Positions 15,646-25,746 are shown, numbered from the stretch's first letter. The stretch is DNA of 42,909 nucleotides from Oscillospiraceae bacterium (GCA_009777635.1 WRLK01000026.1:1-42909); one strand, 5' to 3'. The notes: generated from the sequence alone by a model not told the origin. Numbers and translations: made by a program.

Positions 15646-18600
15646 CTTCTTCATCCCTGTTGTATAGATAAATTATAAATGCAATGGAGCAGATTAGAAG
15701 AATCAAAGCAAGTATAATAATATTTATAATTAGCAGCGTCCGGTCCCTAACAGGCAATTTTTCATATGCCATGCTTGAATTGCTAAATGAAGTATCCGAA
15801 AGACTTATATCCGTCGGATTTATAATGCCTATGGTCTCGCTGAAATCATCCAGGCATCCGCATGTGCAATCTTGATTCTTGCCGCAACAGACACATTCAA
15901 TATCAAAAACTTCTTGTGCCCCTATCGTCCTGGGCCTGATTATAACAGTATTTGTACGCGTATCTGAAGACATGTCGGTATGTGTAGGATAAGCGTCATG
16001 CAAAACATCATTTACAAATTCAACGATGTCATCATCTACGGCAGGGTCTGTATCTACAACACTATTTGGACGTGAACTCGGGCGTGAACTTGAACCGCCG
16101 CCATTCCCGCTTCCAACACTCGAAACGGCAACAGACTCCCTCCCCACATTCCCGGCGTTGTCGGTAACCTCAAACAGATAAGTCCCGTTTTGGGCGACGC
16201 TGAACAAAATCTCCGCGCTTCTGCCCGACAAAATCAGGCTACTGTCGGTTTTCGCGCCGTCAGGGGCGGCAACGCGCCGCAAGCCGGAAGCCGCGTCAGT
16301 CATCTGTACCGATAAAACGGCTTCATTCCTTGTCCTTGACGCGGATGAGGTAATCGTTATGGTTGGAGGCTCCTTGTCGATGTTTCCAACGGTGATTGAC
16401 GCTACCGCTACATTCCCGGCGTTGTCGGCCACCTCGAATGTGTATGTTCCATTTTGAACAACGGTAAACGGGATTTCTGCGTATTGCCCGGACAATGCTA
16501 TGGTTTCGCCTATCACTGCGCCGGATGACGGCGTGATTGATTTAAGGCCAGATGATGCGTCCTCCATGGAAACGGTCAGCGTAATATCCGTGTTGACCCA
16601 GGCTGTTGTTGAGGGCCTTACCGTTACGGCCGGCGGCGTTGTGTCAATCAAAATATTATGGGGTTCCGCACCGGAGACGTTTCCCGCGGCGTCCTCGGCG
16701 TAAAGTTCAATGTACCCGCTTAACTCATAGTCAATGATGATTTCTTCGCCGTACGCGGCGGCGGTCCAGTTTTGAACAAGGACGTTATTGTCATTAAAAA
16801 CCCTGTAATGGATAAACCGCACGCCGGATTCGCCTTCACTGCCCTCCGGGGTATCGCCGGCCTCGACGGTAACGCTTAAGTGCTCATTTGTTATAAAGCC
16901 TTCCAGATTAAGAAACCTTGCAAGCCCCCTTAAAATATTTTTGTCTTTTGGCTCAAACCGTACGGAGCTTATTGCCGGCGGCGTCCTGTCGAACCATTGG
17001 TAATCAACCTCGACAGGCGTAAGGTTCCCGGCCATATCTTCTGCGTACGCGGTATAGATCCCGTTTCCAAGGATTTCATATGCAGCAAGGGTTTCTCCGG
17101 GAAGTATCGTGCCGTCGGGGAGCTGGATATGCCTTACCCCCGAATAATCGTCCGAGGCCTCGACGTCCAGCATGACGGACGATGCGTTTGTCCATTGATC
17201 CACGCGCGGGAGCATTGATATTACAGGATCGATAAGGTCTATTTGCGTGACGGTGATTTCTTTTATAAAGCTGCCTCCCGCCTCGTTTGTGGCGGTGAAT
17301 GCATATATCCCGTTTTCCGTTACCGTAAAAGTTTTTGTTACGGTGTTACCCGAAACATTTTCAGTTCCGGCGGAGCTTGTAACGGTTGACAACCCCGAAA
17401 GCTCGTTGGAGACGGTAAGGAAAATCTCAACATTCCCGTTTGTAAATTCCCCCGGCGGCACACTTGTGGAATACGCTATGCCCGGCAGGCCCTTATCAAT
17501 GTTGGGGACGGTAAAGCTTTGCGTCTCAACATTTCCGGCGTTGTCGTAAGCCTCGAATATATATGTACCGTTTTCCGCCGCCGTAAACTCGATAACCGCG
17601 GACGTCCCGGATAACGCCGTGCTTTGTCCCGTTGTAAGCCCGGCCGGCACGTTGATGGATTTCAGTCCGGACTGCGTATCCTCAACCGCAACCGTTATGA
17701 TTACGTCGCCGTTTGTCCATTCCGGATAAGGCGAAGCGGTAATGCTCATGGCGGCCGGCGTGACGTCATGAGTAACGGAAACCGTGCCGGAAGTCAAATA
17801 CCCGGCGCTGTCGGCGTTCCGGCTGTCCCTTGCCAGCACGCGCACCGCAACGGTCGTGTCGCCGGGGCTTGAAACTGTGTGGGTATACGTCCGCGCGGTG
17901 TTATTCTGCACCTGCGCCCACGCGCCGCCGTTCACGGAACGCTCGACGATATAGCTGATCGTATCGTTATCGGCGTCGGTTGACGGATTCCACGTCCACG
18001 TTAAATCAGGCACTTCCCACGAGCTGACCGCGGCGGCAGGCTGCGTGGTAAACGACGGAACGTTGGACGGCGCGTGGTTGTTTATCACGCTGCGCGTATC
18101 ACTTGTCCGCCAATCGGATTCCATGCCGCTTGCAGACCGCGCCTTTACACGGTACCGGACTGTATCCGCCTGATCGCGGGTAAGAGTCTCGCTCCGGCTT
18201 GTACCCGCGCTGCTTTGGATTTGCGTCCATGCGCCGCCGTTGATCTGGCGTTCGAGGATGTAACTGCTTATCGTGCCGCCGTCGCTTGACGACGCGCCCC
18301 ACGATACCGTAAATGCCTGCCCGTATGTAATGGACGCCGGAACCGTGATGGAAGCGGGGATTGTGGGCGGGGTTTCAAGCGTTCCGCGGATGATGATGAC
18401 GCCGGAGCCCCCTGCGCCGCCGGGGTTATTGGAATTGCCCCGGCTTTGGGAAGCGCCCCCGCCACCGCCGCCGGTATTGCTGAGCCCGGGGTCACCCGGC
18501 CTGGAAACCTGATTGCTGCCTCTTCCGCCGTTGCCGCCGCCGCGGACGCCTCCAATTCCGGCAGTACCGTCGGGGGGAGTGAAACTGGTAGAATAACCGG

Positions 18601-19339
18601 CTCCACCGCCGCCCCCGCCGGCAAATTGAAATTCCGCCTGATTAAAGGGAAATGCATCCCCGCCAAACGCGAACGGGCCGTTACCGCCGGCGCCGCCATT
18701 GGTGTTTAGATTAGTACCGCCTGAACCGCCGGCGCCGCCAGCGGCGCCTCCCTCGGTAGTCAGGCTTAACGCGGGGATTGCGGTGCGTTCACCGTTAGAA
18801 GAGCCTATGGTAACGGTTACGGGAGACGTATTAAAAGAGCGGTTCATAACGGTGCGAGAGCTCCCGCCGTCGCCGCCGGGGAGGCCCGAGTTTTGTATAC
18901 TTGAAGCAGAGCCTCCATTATGTCCCGCACCCACGAGGAACAGGTCGGCGGTGAAATTGTTTTTGGGCGTAAGTGTACCGCCCGAGGTTAAGATTGCGTA
19001 GTATGTTCCTTCCCCCCATACATACGCCGATATGCCGCCTGTATATGTAAACGGCAGGTCGCCGACCGGAATCGGCGTGCCGGTGGGACCGAGGCTTGAA
19101 GGCGCGATTGCTGTGAAGGCGGGGGCGGGGGAAGGTTCCGGTTCTGTCGTGCCCGGTGACGCCACCGGAGAATCTTCCGGCGGATCTGTGGAACCATCGG
19201 TAATATTTTCGCCAAAACCCTGTGCTTCCGCCGGAGGGGCTTCTTCATATGCAACCGCCACAGGCATAAAAGGATTCGTTATAATAATTATGGCGAGAAA
19301 CAGTGATATTGCAAAATTTCGCGTGCATTGAGCTTTCAT
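15608..19339 (-). CDS. Large membrane-anchored surface protein: Gly-rich, FN3 and Ig-like repeats
   Basis: A 1243-residue protein. Layout: signal peptide (residues 1-30, ending PVAVAYEE); Pro/Thr/Ser linker; a Gly-rich domain (about 100-320, many GGAGG/GGGGG runs and GGSGVIIIRG, as in phage tail-tip and adhesin Gly-rich modules); two fibronectin-III domains (about 330-530); about six Ig-like repeats to ~1100, each opening near D-x-x-P-P with W-x-N or equivalents and containing D-x-x-S-G-(L/V); a Cys-rich patch (CVCCGKNQDCTCGC) near 1165; one membrane helix (LLIINIIILALILLICS) and a 20-residue charged cytoplasmic tail. It lacks LPXTG. Its ATG overlaps the VirB6 stop by four bases, so it is translated with the transfer channel. 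A mating-pair adhesin is the best guess. Confidence 0.85.
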   Translation of the reverse strand: MKAQCTRNFAISLFLAIIIITNPFMPVAVAYEEAPPAEAQGFGENITDGSTDPPEDSPVASPGTTEPEPSPAPAFTAIAPSSLGPTGTPIPVGDLPFTYTGGISAYVWGEGTYYAILTSGGTLTPKNNFTADLFLVGAGHNGGSASSIQNSGLPGGDGGSSRTVMNRSFNTSPVTVTIGSSNGERTAIPALSLTTEGGAAGGAGGSGGTNLNTNGGAGGNGPFAFGGDAFPFNQAEFQFAGGGGGGAGYSTSFTPPDGTAGIGGVRGGGNGGRGSNQVSRPGDPGLSNTGGGGGGASQSRGNSNNPGGAGGSGVIIIRGTLETPPTIPASITVPASITYGQAFTVSWGASSSDGGTISSYILERQINGGAWTQIQSSAGTSRSETLTRDQADTVRYRVKARSASGMESDWRTSDTRSVINNHAPSNVPSFTTQPAAAVSSWEVPDLTWTWNPSTDADNDTISYIVERSVNGGAWAQVQNNTARTYTHTVSSPGDTTVAVRVLARDSRNADSAGYLTSGTVSVTHDVTPAAMSITASPYPEWTNGDVIITVAVEDTQSGLKSINVPAGLTTGQSTALSGTSAVIEFTAAENGTYIFEAYDNAGNVETQSFTVPNIDKGLPGIAYSTSVPPGEFTNGNVEIFLTVSNELSGLSTVTSSAGTENVSGNTVTKTFTVTENGIYAFTATNEAGGSFIKEITVTQIDLIDPVISMLPRVDQWTNASSVMLDVEASDDYSGVRHIQLPDGTILPGETLAAYEILGNGIYTAYAEDMAGNLTPVEVDYQWFDRTPPAISSVRFEPKDKNILRGLARFLNLEGFITNEHLSVTVEAGDTPEGSEGESGVRFIHYRVFNDNNVLVQNWTAAAYGEEIIIDYELSGYIELYAEDAAGNVSGAEPHNILIDTTPPAVTVRPSTTAWVNTDITLTVSMEDASSGLKSITPSSGAVIGETIALSGQYAEIPFTVVQNGTYTFEVADNAGNVAVASITVGNIDKEPPTITITSSASRTRNEAVLSVQMTDAASGLRRVAAPDGAKTDSSLILSGRSAEILFSVAQNGTYLFEVTDNAGNVGRESVAVSSVGSGNGGGSSSRPSSRPNSVVDTDPAVDDDIVEFVNDVLHDAYPTHTDMSSDTRTNTVIIRPRTIGAQEVFDIECVCCGKNQDCTCGCLDDFSETIGIINPTDISLSDTSFSNSSMAYEKLPVRDRTLLIINIIILALILLICSIAFIIYLYNRDEEDGKRENIDAYEH

Positions 19340-21555
19340 TTTTTATCCTTTCCTGTGTTTGTAGGCCTGTACGGCTGTACATCGGAGCCGACAGCTTTCC
19401 TTCTGTTTTGGCTGCTTTCCACCCTTTTTGAATCAAATTCAAATTTGTCTGTTACCGGCTTGGGTTTATAACTTCTTACATCGGACGATATGGACGCAGG
19501 CCGTCCGGCAGGTTTATTTGCCTGCTGCTCGGCAGTCGTCACCCTTTTTACTGGTGCAGGCTCAACTCCGGCAGCTTTCTTGTCGTGATCGGTTGTCACT
19601 CTTTTTGAATCAAATTCAAATTTGTCTGTTACCGGTTTTGATTTATAGTTTGGGATATCGGCTGCAGCATTATTATAATTAACCGCACGCGGCTCCGGCG
19701 CGGCCTGTATGGCCGTTTTCGCGCCGGGGGTATATCTTGATGCCTGCGATTCATAGCTTGGAGTATAAGCCCTTGGCGGCGCCTCTGACGACACCTCCCC
19801 CCTTTTGTTGTAATTTGCTGCCCCAGTTACCGAAATCGGCGCCCGCGCCGCGCTGTTCTTACCGGTGGATTGTTGATAGCTTTCCGGGTTAGAAGCCGGG
19901 CGCTGTTCCGGCATGTGATTACTACTGATTTTTTGATAACTTATTGGATTCTGTTCCTGTTCGTGACCGCCACGGCTTTTCTGATATTTTTTGATTTTAC
20001 TGTAATCAATGACATTATCTTTTTTCTCAAGCTTATCATCAGCTTTACCGGACTGAATTTTTTCTTGGGCTTTTTGTTGTGCCTTTTGTAATTCCAACTC
20101 AGGGTTAGCCCTGACCGCTTGTATGTTTGCTGTATTAACAGGCGCAACCGTAAGCTCTTCACCTAGCGCTTCCTGCTTCGGATGATATTGTGGGGTGTTA
20201 TTATAGTTTGTGTTGATTGCTGCGTTGTTTCCGGCCCTACCGTCGGCAGCTGCTGCGCGCTCCTGTTTTCGAGCCCTAATTCTTGCCATTACGCCGCCTG
20301 ATTCATCGTCATATAGATTTCCCTTTTGCTGCATATCTCGCATATTGCTCGCAAATGTGGGGTTTTTAATGCTTACGGCTGTCTTGCTTACTACAGCCAA
20401 AACCTTTTTCCAGAATACTACGAGCACAACCATTATGACAACCTGAACGCATTGTATGACGAACCAGCCACCCAAGCCTGTAAGAAAATTGTCGGTCATA
20501 ATGATAATCCCTATAACAAGGGTTAGAATAAAAATGCTCATTTGCGTTTCGACTACTTTTTTCAGCCAGTTCCATATAAGATCAATACCGCCGAATTGTG
20601 GGGATACTGCCAGTATCAAAATAAGCGGGCATAAAATGACGTAAAAAAGAGTGAGGACTTGAAATCCCAGCAGCAGCCCTGCGATGATAAGATAAAATAA
20701 GCATTTGATGGAGGTTACCAGCACCAGAACGATTGACGTGCCAAGTCGTTTTGATGCAATGGCCGGATCAAAAAGCCCGTCGCTGTCATATAAGCCTTTA
20801 ATCAAATCTTCACGTTCCTGACTTGGAAACGGCAGTCTTAAAATATTTTCCGCGTGATTGCCTGCATGGCTTTCATTTCCGATAAATTCAAGCGCTTCCC
20901 ACGGATTATGCACAAGACTGCCCCACAATACCCCCGCTGCATTTGCTGCGTATTGGTTGAGGCTGTTTCCTACCGATACGGTTTGCCCGGAAAAGCTCCC
21001 CAACGCATCTACGGAAATCTGTTTTGCGGTCGTATTTACAAAGCTTAAAAATGAAGAGCTCTCATTCACAACTGCAAAGCTTATCACAACAATGACAACA
21101 ACTTTACCGATCTCGGCTAAGACATTTTGCACATTCCCTTGCAAAAACTGCTTTATTATGAACCAAGCGGACGTGGCGAACACAATGATAAATATGGCGC
21201 TGCCAAAAAACATATTTCTTAACGCTTCGTTAACGTCGTTTAATATTCCTCCCAGCAGATCTGCAATATTAAGAGAAAGTCCAAGATAGAAAAGATAAAT
21301 TGTAATATATGCCAAACCTGCCGCAAAGCTGAAAATCGCATTTGCAATACTATTCACCAATCCGTTTATTTGCTCGGTAAGCCCCGGCTTTTTTATGTCG
21401 AGTGCGTAATTATCGCGATATTTAAGATATTGTCCGTCGCCTCCGTCAATTTCACCGGCTCCGGGAATATCAGGCATAAAGCTCATCGCACCGGCATTCA
21501 GCGGATACACGAGTATTATAATAATGGTAACAAATAAAACAACCGGCTTTTTCAT
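19336..21555 (-). CDS. VirB6/TrbL-like conjugal transfer membrane protein
   Basis: A 739-residue polytopic protein. The first ~30 residues are a signal peptide or helix, then about seven hydrophobic helices lie between residues 65 and 400. The cytoplasmic C-terminal third is hydrophilic, rich in Lys, Gln, Tyr and Pro. Topology and place between virB4/M23 and downstream genes match the VirB6/TrbL-type channel proteins of Tn916-like ICEs. The tail carries two copies of KPVTDKFEFDSKRV, encoded by identical 35-bp DNA repeats. The ATG at 21555 has AGAGGA upstream and is preferred over one ten codons earlier. Confidence 0.82.
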   Translation of the reverse strand: MKKPVVLFVTIIIILVYPLNAGAMSFMPDIPGAGEIDGGDGQYLKYRDNYALDIKKPGLTEQINGLVNSIANAIFSFAAGLAYITIYLFYLGLSLNIADLLGGILNDVNEALRNMFFGSAIFIIVFATSAWFIIKQFLQGNVQNVLAEIGKVVVIVVISFAVVNESSSFLSFVNTTAKQISVDALGSFSGQTVSVGNSLNQYAANAAGVLWGSLVHNPWEALEFIGNESHAGNHAENILRLPFPSQEREDLIKGLYDSDGLFDPAIASKRLGTSIVLVLVTSIKCLFYLIIAGLLLGFQVLTLFYVILCPLILILAVSPQFGGIDLIWNWLKKVVETQMSIFILTLVIGIIIMTDNFLTGLGGWFVIQCVQVVIMVVLVVFWKKVLAVVSKTAVSIKNPTFASNMRDMQQKGNLYDDESGGVMARIRARKQERAAAADGRAGNNAAINTNYNNTPQYHPKQEALGEELTVAPVNTANIQAVRANPELELQKAQQKAQEKIQSGKADDKLEKKDNVIDYSKIKKYQKSRGGHEQEQNPISYQKISSNHMPEQRPASNPESYQQSTGKNSAARAPISVTGAANYNKRGEVSSEAPPRAYTPSYESQASRYTPGAKTAIQAAPEPRAVNYNNAAADIPNYKSKPVTDKFEFDSKRVTTDHDKKAAGVEPAPVKRVTTAEQQANKPAGRPASISSDVRSYKPKPVTDKFEFDSKRVESSQNRRKAVGSDVQPYRPTNTGKDKK
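19424..19458. repeat. 35-bp direct repeat, copy 1
   Basis: This 35-bp sequence is identical to 19601-19635, 177 bp away. Both encode the DKFEFDSK motif in the tail of the VirB6-like protein, so it reflects an internal duplication within the gene. Confidence 0.9.
19601..19635. repeat. 35-bp direct repeat, copy 2
   Basis: Second copy of the repeat at 19424-19458. The flanking residues differ (SKPVTDKF here, PKPVTDKF in the other copy), so the duplication is old enough to have diverged outside the core, or the core is under selection. Confidence 0.9.
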
Positions 21556-21593
21556 GAAATATCCTCTCAATCGGGAAATTACCAATTTGGATC

Positions 21594-21920
21594 CTATGTA
21601 TCCCCGGCTTTATTAAGCACGCCGTTTATTGAATCGATAAATTTGTTAAAATTGTCGCAGCTTCCTTGAATCGCTTCAAGAAAATATATTACTTTCTGCG
21701 TCTCGATGGCTTTGCTTTTTAAGGCTCCCAATGTTTCAGCCCATATCCCAATATCGTTTTTAATCTCGGCAGCCCGGGCTCTCAATCCGGTCTCTTCTTT
21801 TTGACAGTAAAGCACCATGTTTTCAAATTTCTGGTTAAAACCCTCGCCGGGCTGGGACATAACATAATCGTAAATCTCTTGCGTGCAGTGAAAACTTTTA
21901 TTGATGCTTTTACTTCCCAA
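21594..21920 (-). CDS. Small coiled-coil protein of the transfer operon, unknown
   Basis: A 108-residue soluble protein with long helices (ARAAEIKNDIGIWAETLGAL and following) and no membrane segment. The start is a TTG at 21920 with AGGAGG eight bases upstream; the longer ATG start at 22004 would overlap the M23 gene by 56 bases and lacks a good ribosome binding site. It sits between the M23 peptidase and VirB6 genes, where ICEs of this type often carry a small accessory gene. No family recognised. Confidence 0.65.
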   Translation of the reverse strand: MGSKSINKSFHCTQEIYDYVMSQPGEGFNQKFENMVLYCQKEETGLRARAAEIKNDIGIWAETLGALKSKAIETQKVIYFLEAIQGSCDNFNKFIDSINGVLNKAGDT

Positions 21921-21948
21921 AATAACAACCTCCTGCTTTGAGATACAT

Positions 21949-23112
21949 TTAAAAGTTGATGTAATACCGCGGGTTTCGCGCCGTTCCATTAACGCGCCAC
22001 TCAAAATGCAAATGTGGTTCTGTTGAGAGGCCTGTGTTTCCTACATAACCTATAACATCGCCGCGGACTACCGAGTCTCCTATATTCAATTGGCTGCGGC
22101 CTACCATATGCGCATATAGCGTTGTCACTCCTCCGCCATGATCGATAACCACGAAGCAACCGTAGCCCGTTGTAGCATAATTTTCAACTACTCTTGTTAC
22201 TACCCCGTCAAGCACGGAAAAAATAGGCGTACCTGTTTTTGCAATTAAATCAATCCCTGTATGATTGGGGTTCGCCGACCATGGTCTGTAGCCAAATTCG
22301 CCATATACAGAGTTAATCCAGTACGTTCCCCGCGGCAACGGAACGATAGGGCCTTCGCCCGACAAATCTAAATCCTCATAAAGCTCCCAGTCAATCTCCC
22401 AGTCAAAGTCAATATCGTCGGTATCGCGAAAGTAAAAGCTTAAACCCAGTTCATTTGCCATTTCCTCGAGATAATCAACAAAATATTTTTCTCTCCATAT
22501 CTCCAATAGGGCTTCACGATCAACTTTTTCCTCGATTCCACAACGCTTCAAGGCCTCGTCATACGCCAAAACGTGTATCGGCTCAAAAGATATCATACGG
22601 ATTTGATCTTTATCGCTGTTTTTCGCCTTTTCATCGGCGGCTTCCTGCGCTTTCTCAACGAGGTTTCCTGCGTTTAATTCGGTAGGATTGCTTTCACCTA
22701 TGCCAATATATCCCAATATCTCGTCCTTAAAGCGAAATATGTTGGTTTCTACGGTCTCATATCCGCATCTGTCTGTACATTCGCCCTCCTCGTCATCATA
22801 ATGCACAAATTCTTTTATGATTTCATGCATAACAAGGAACTCGAGCGCGGGGAAAATATATGGCCTTTCAAGGGATTCGTCCAAATTTTCACTTATGTAT
22901 GTCGTAACAGCCATAACCAAATCAGCCGGAACCCTTAATTTCTGTATGTTCACAAGCTCTTCAATTCGTTCAGAGTTCTCCTCAGCATTCCCAGCCGACG
23001 CCGCGAGCTGAGGTACGCTGTCGTTAAAACCCATAAATAACGGCATAAACAAAATCACTATGAAAAACCCGCTGCCAAGTATAATGAATGCCCATATTTT
23101 TATGCTTTGCAT
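21949..23112 (-). CDS. M23-family cell wall peptidase of the conjugation system
   Basis: A 387-residue protein with one N-terminal membrane helix (residues 5-28). A helical middle region of about 200 residues carries paired Cys (ECTDRCGYE). The C-terminal LytM/M23 domain has HTGIDL at 284-289, LYAHM at 333-337 and PHLHFEW at 366-372, giving the full zinc site (His284, Asp288, His369) and catalytic His residues. It should open the peptidoglycan for the transfer channel, the role filled by the NlpC/P60-SLT protein in Tn916. It follows virB4 with a three-base gap. Confidence 0.9.
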   Translation of the reverse strand: MQSIKIWAFIILGSGFFIVILFMPLFMGFNDSVPQLAASAGNAEENSERIEELVNIQKLRVPADLVMAVTTYISENLDESLERPYIFPALEFLVMHEIIKEFVHYDDEEGECTDRCGYETVETNIFRFKDEILGYIGIGESNPTELNAGNLVEKAQEAADEKAKNSDKDQIRMISFEPIHVLAYDEALKRCGIEEKVDREALLEIWREKYFVDYLEEMANELGLSFYFRDTDDIDFDWEIDWELYEDLDLSGEGPIVPLPRGTYWINSVYGEFGYRPWSANPNHTGIDLIAKTGTPIFSVLDGVVTRVVENYATTGYGCFVVIDHGGGVTTLYAHMVGRSQLNIGDSVVRGDVIGYVGNTGLSTEPHLHFEWRVNGTARNPRYYINF

Positions 23113-23115
23113 ATC

Positions 23116-25746
23116 CTATACTACTTCCCGGACAAACATATCTTCCCAAAGCGCAGCCGGCTCATCGGCCTGCTTATCGTCAAATTCTCCATTTTGCTCT
23201 TCAGCTTCCGCATCGGCCTCCTGTTTTGTCTTTGGGGTGGTGTCAAACGCCGCTTTGATGTCGTCGAAAATGGCGTCAACCTTCAGTACGCCGATTCTGC
23301 CGAACAGATCGCTGAAAAGGCATTCACCGTTTCCAAGCTCTTTGATTATATCGAGATTTTCAGGCGTAACCTCCATATCAAGGTATTCAAGCATCCTTTT
23401 TGCTTCATCCATGTTATCTGTGTTGAAACAGAATTTGTAGGTTATCGCGTTTTTGATACCCTCGGTCGGAATATCTAGGACTGAATGTCCATTGAAGATA
23501 CACCCGCAGTATAGCGACCGGCCCATGCGGGAAAGAAAATCGTAAAGATTCCGGCCTTCAGCGGTTTTTCCAAGCGCCCAGCTCTCGTCAAAAAGAACAA
23601 TGGAAAATACATTGCGCGGTACCAGCGCGAAGCGTTTTGCGATATTCCCAAGGATAATCATCATTACAACAGACAAAGATTCATCCGGTGAATAACTTTC
23701 TTTAGGCGTGTCCGGCCCCGGCATCTTTAAATTTTGGATTTGGAAAATATTCATTCGGTTGTCAAGACTAATAGCCGTTTCATTGCCTGTACCGAAAATA
23801 AGCGCTGCCATTCCGCGGCGCCGCGTGCTTTTAAGCTGTCTTCCAAGCTTGATAGCCGCGTCTCGCAGCTCTTTTATTTCCTCCTGTGATTTTTCTAATA
23901 TATCACACAGCTTTGACATACAGGGTTTTTTAACGTGCCGGAGCTCGTCGAGCGCCTCGGTCAAAACAAGCGACGCCGATCCGTCAGGCGACAGCTTGTA
24001 AAGCTCACTTATTACGATGTAAGCAAGCTCGCTCGCGCGGTCATAATCATCGGCGTAAACAAGAAACGGGTCGAGCTTCCCGCGGTTTGATTCGTCGGAG
24101 CTTAGTGTTACAATATTGATTAACCCCTTGAGCATAGGCAGCCTTTTTATCCATTCTCCGCGCTCACCTTTAGGATCAAATATCAGGGCAAAACCGCCAT
24201 ATATTACATTGAGGACAACCAACAGGTTTGCAAAAAAGGATTTCCCTTTTCCCAGCCGCCCGAATAGTGTGGCGGACGCGCTGTTGTTTGAGCGGCAGGC
24301 AAGCCCCATATCAAGAAATACCGGTTTATTGTTTTTACCTGTCGTTCCAATATATGGCCCTATATTATCCCCAAGCTGATTGCTCACGCCGATAACGCCG
24401 CCAGCGAGAACCTGCGGCAATAGCGGCATCGTAAAAGCATCAATATATTTCCCCGTACCCGGGATATGCTGCATGAATAACTTTAACTGATCGGAAACCG
24501 GGCGCTCCCAAACAAACTTCAAATCTGAGTACGTGGACCTTACAAATTCAGCCTTTTCTTCCACTTCTTCAGGCGTTGTACCAAATATGCAGATCGAAAC
24601 GCAGGTTTTGATTATCGGTGTACGCGACGACTTTAGCTCCTCCTCAAGCTCTTTTGCCTGTTGATAGCTTTCAATGGTTTCGTTGCCGTCTTCGCCAACC
24701 TCCGTGATGTTTTCGTATTGAGACTTGATTTTTCGCGTCTGCAATTCAAGTTCCCGCAAAGCCTGCCTGTGCTCAGAACTTTTTATATGCACGCAAATCT
24801 CTCCCTGAACGTTGAGGGTTTGCAGAAGATAGATCCATTCATTTCCGGGAAACGACTGCTCAAGCGGGATGTGAGACAAAACCATATATGTTTGATACGA
24901 CGTCTCGCCACTGTTGTGCGTAATCTTTAGCATGCGTTTTTCTTTCTGGTCTATCTCGCCCTGAAAAAGATTGATCGTATCGCGGAAATACGGCCTTAGC
25001 ACCTTATTCTTGCCGCTTTTGGATAAGCTCCGTTCGGTATACGGAAGCCAGTCCGAGATAATCTCCTGCTTTCGCCCGTATTCGTTGACGATAAGCTTTC
25101 TTGTCACGTTTAGCCTAATTTCATGCTCAATCCCTTTATTCGCGGCGCGCTTGAGTAAATATTGTATCTCCGTCGCTGTCGCCGGGCGCATCGGTATTCG
25201 TTTATCCTGCTCAGCCAGAAAGGCCGACGCGAGCTTTTCAAAACGATGCACCCTGCTTTCCATGATGTCTTTATTGCGCGTAGCCATCACAGTTTCAATC
25301 AAATTTACAGGGTTTTTAAATAAGGCTTCGACATATCCTTGTACCCCGGAAGCGCCGCCGGCTTCGTCTTCCGTAACAAGCTTTACGATTATGTATGTGT
25401 CATATTCAGTCGAATCCGCGCCCTCGATCGTGCTCCGTTCCGTCAATACCTGTTTTGTAGACATGGCATAATTAAGGGCGTAGTCATATAATACATCGTT
25501 TTCATCAAGTGACTTTTCAAATTGTTTGTAATGGGTATCCAAATCAAAAACAGTGGGGATAATCAATATTTTAGCTTCATCGATGATGGTAGAAAGCAAT
25601 CTTGTAAGTTTATGATGTATATCAAGCTTGCTTTCCTCGTTTAAAGTATCGTAATCAAAGCCGTTCAGCTTAAAAACACCCCAGCAGCTATTATTGTTAT
25701 CAAATATCAGGTTCTGCTCGTAGTAAACGATCGGGCATTCAAACAT
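23116..25746 (-). CDS. VirB4-like conjugation ATPase
   Basis: An 876-residue VirB4/TraE-type ATPase. The N-terminal ~430 residues form the VirB4 oligomerisation domain. Walker A is GRLGKGKS at residues 496-503 and Walker B lies in SIVLFDESWALGKT near residue 725, followed by the conserved DNMDEAKRMLEYL/ELGNGECLFSDLFGR end region. It powers assembly of the type IV secretion channel at the inner membrane. The ATG has AAGGAG seven bases upstream. The C-terminal ~50 residues are acidic and poorly conserved-looking. The higBA pair on the other strand separates it from tcpE. Confidence 0.93.
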   Translation of the reverse strand: MFECPIVYYEQNLIFDNNNSCWGVFKLNGFDYDTLNEESKLDIHHKLTRLLSTIIDEAKILIIPTVFDLDTHYKQFEKSLDENDVLYDYALNYAMSTKQVLTERSTIEGADSTEYDTYIIVKLVTEDEAGGASGVQGYVEALFKNPVNLIETVMATRNKDIMESRVHRFEKLASAFLAEQDKRIPMRPATATEIQYLLKRAANKGIEHEIRLNVTRKLIVNEYGRKQEIISDWLPYTERSLSKSGKNKVLRPYFRDTINLFQGEIDQKEKRMLKITHNSGETSYQTYMVLSHIPLEQSFPGNEWIYLLQTLNVQGEICVHIKSSEHRQALRELELQTRKIKSQYENITEVGEDGNETIESYQQAKELEEELKSSRTPIIKTCVSICIFGTTPEEVEEKAEFVRSTYSDLKFVWERPVSDQLKLFMQHIPGTGKYIDAFTMPLLPQVLAGGVIGVSNQLGDNIGPYIGTTGKNNKPVFLDMGLACRSNNSASATLFGRLGKGKSFFANLLVVLNVIYGGFALIFDPKGERGEWIKRLPMLKGLINIVTLSSDESNRGKLDPFLVYADDYDRASELAYIVISELYKLSPDGSASLVLTEALDELRHVKKPCMSKLCDILEKSQEEIKELRDAAIKLGRQLKSTRRRGMAALIFGTGNETAISLDNRMNIFQIQNLKMPGPDTPKESYSPDESLSVVMMIILGNIAKRFALVPRNVFSIVLFDESWALGKTAEGRNLYDFLSRMGRSLYCGCIFNGHSVLDIPTEGIKNAITYKFCFNTDNMDEAKRMLEYLDMEVTPENLDIIKELGNGECLFSDLFGRIGVLKVDAIFDDIKAAFDTTPKTKQEADAEAEEQNGEFDDKQADEPAALWEDMFVREVV

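Noticed and set aside
15056-19331. Many plus-strand frames of 60-100 codons opposite the surface-protein operon
   Set aside because: They mirror the Gly/Pro-rich and Ser/Thr-rich codons of the real minus-strand genes and lack ribosome binding sites.
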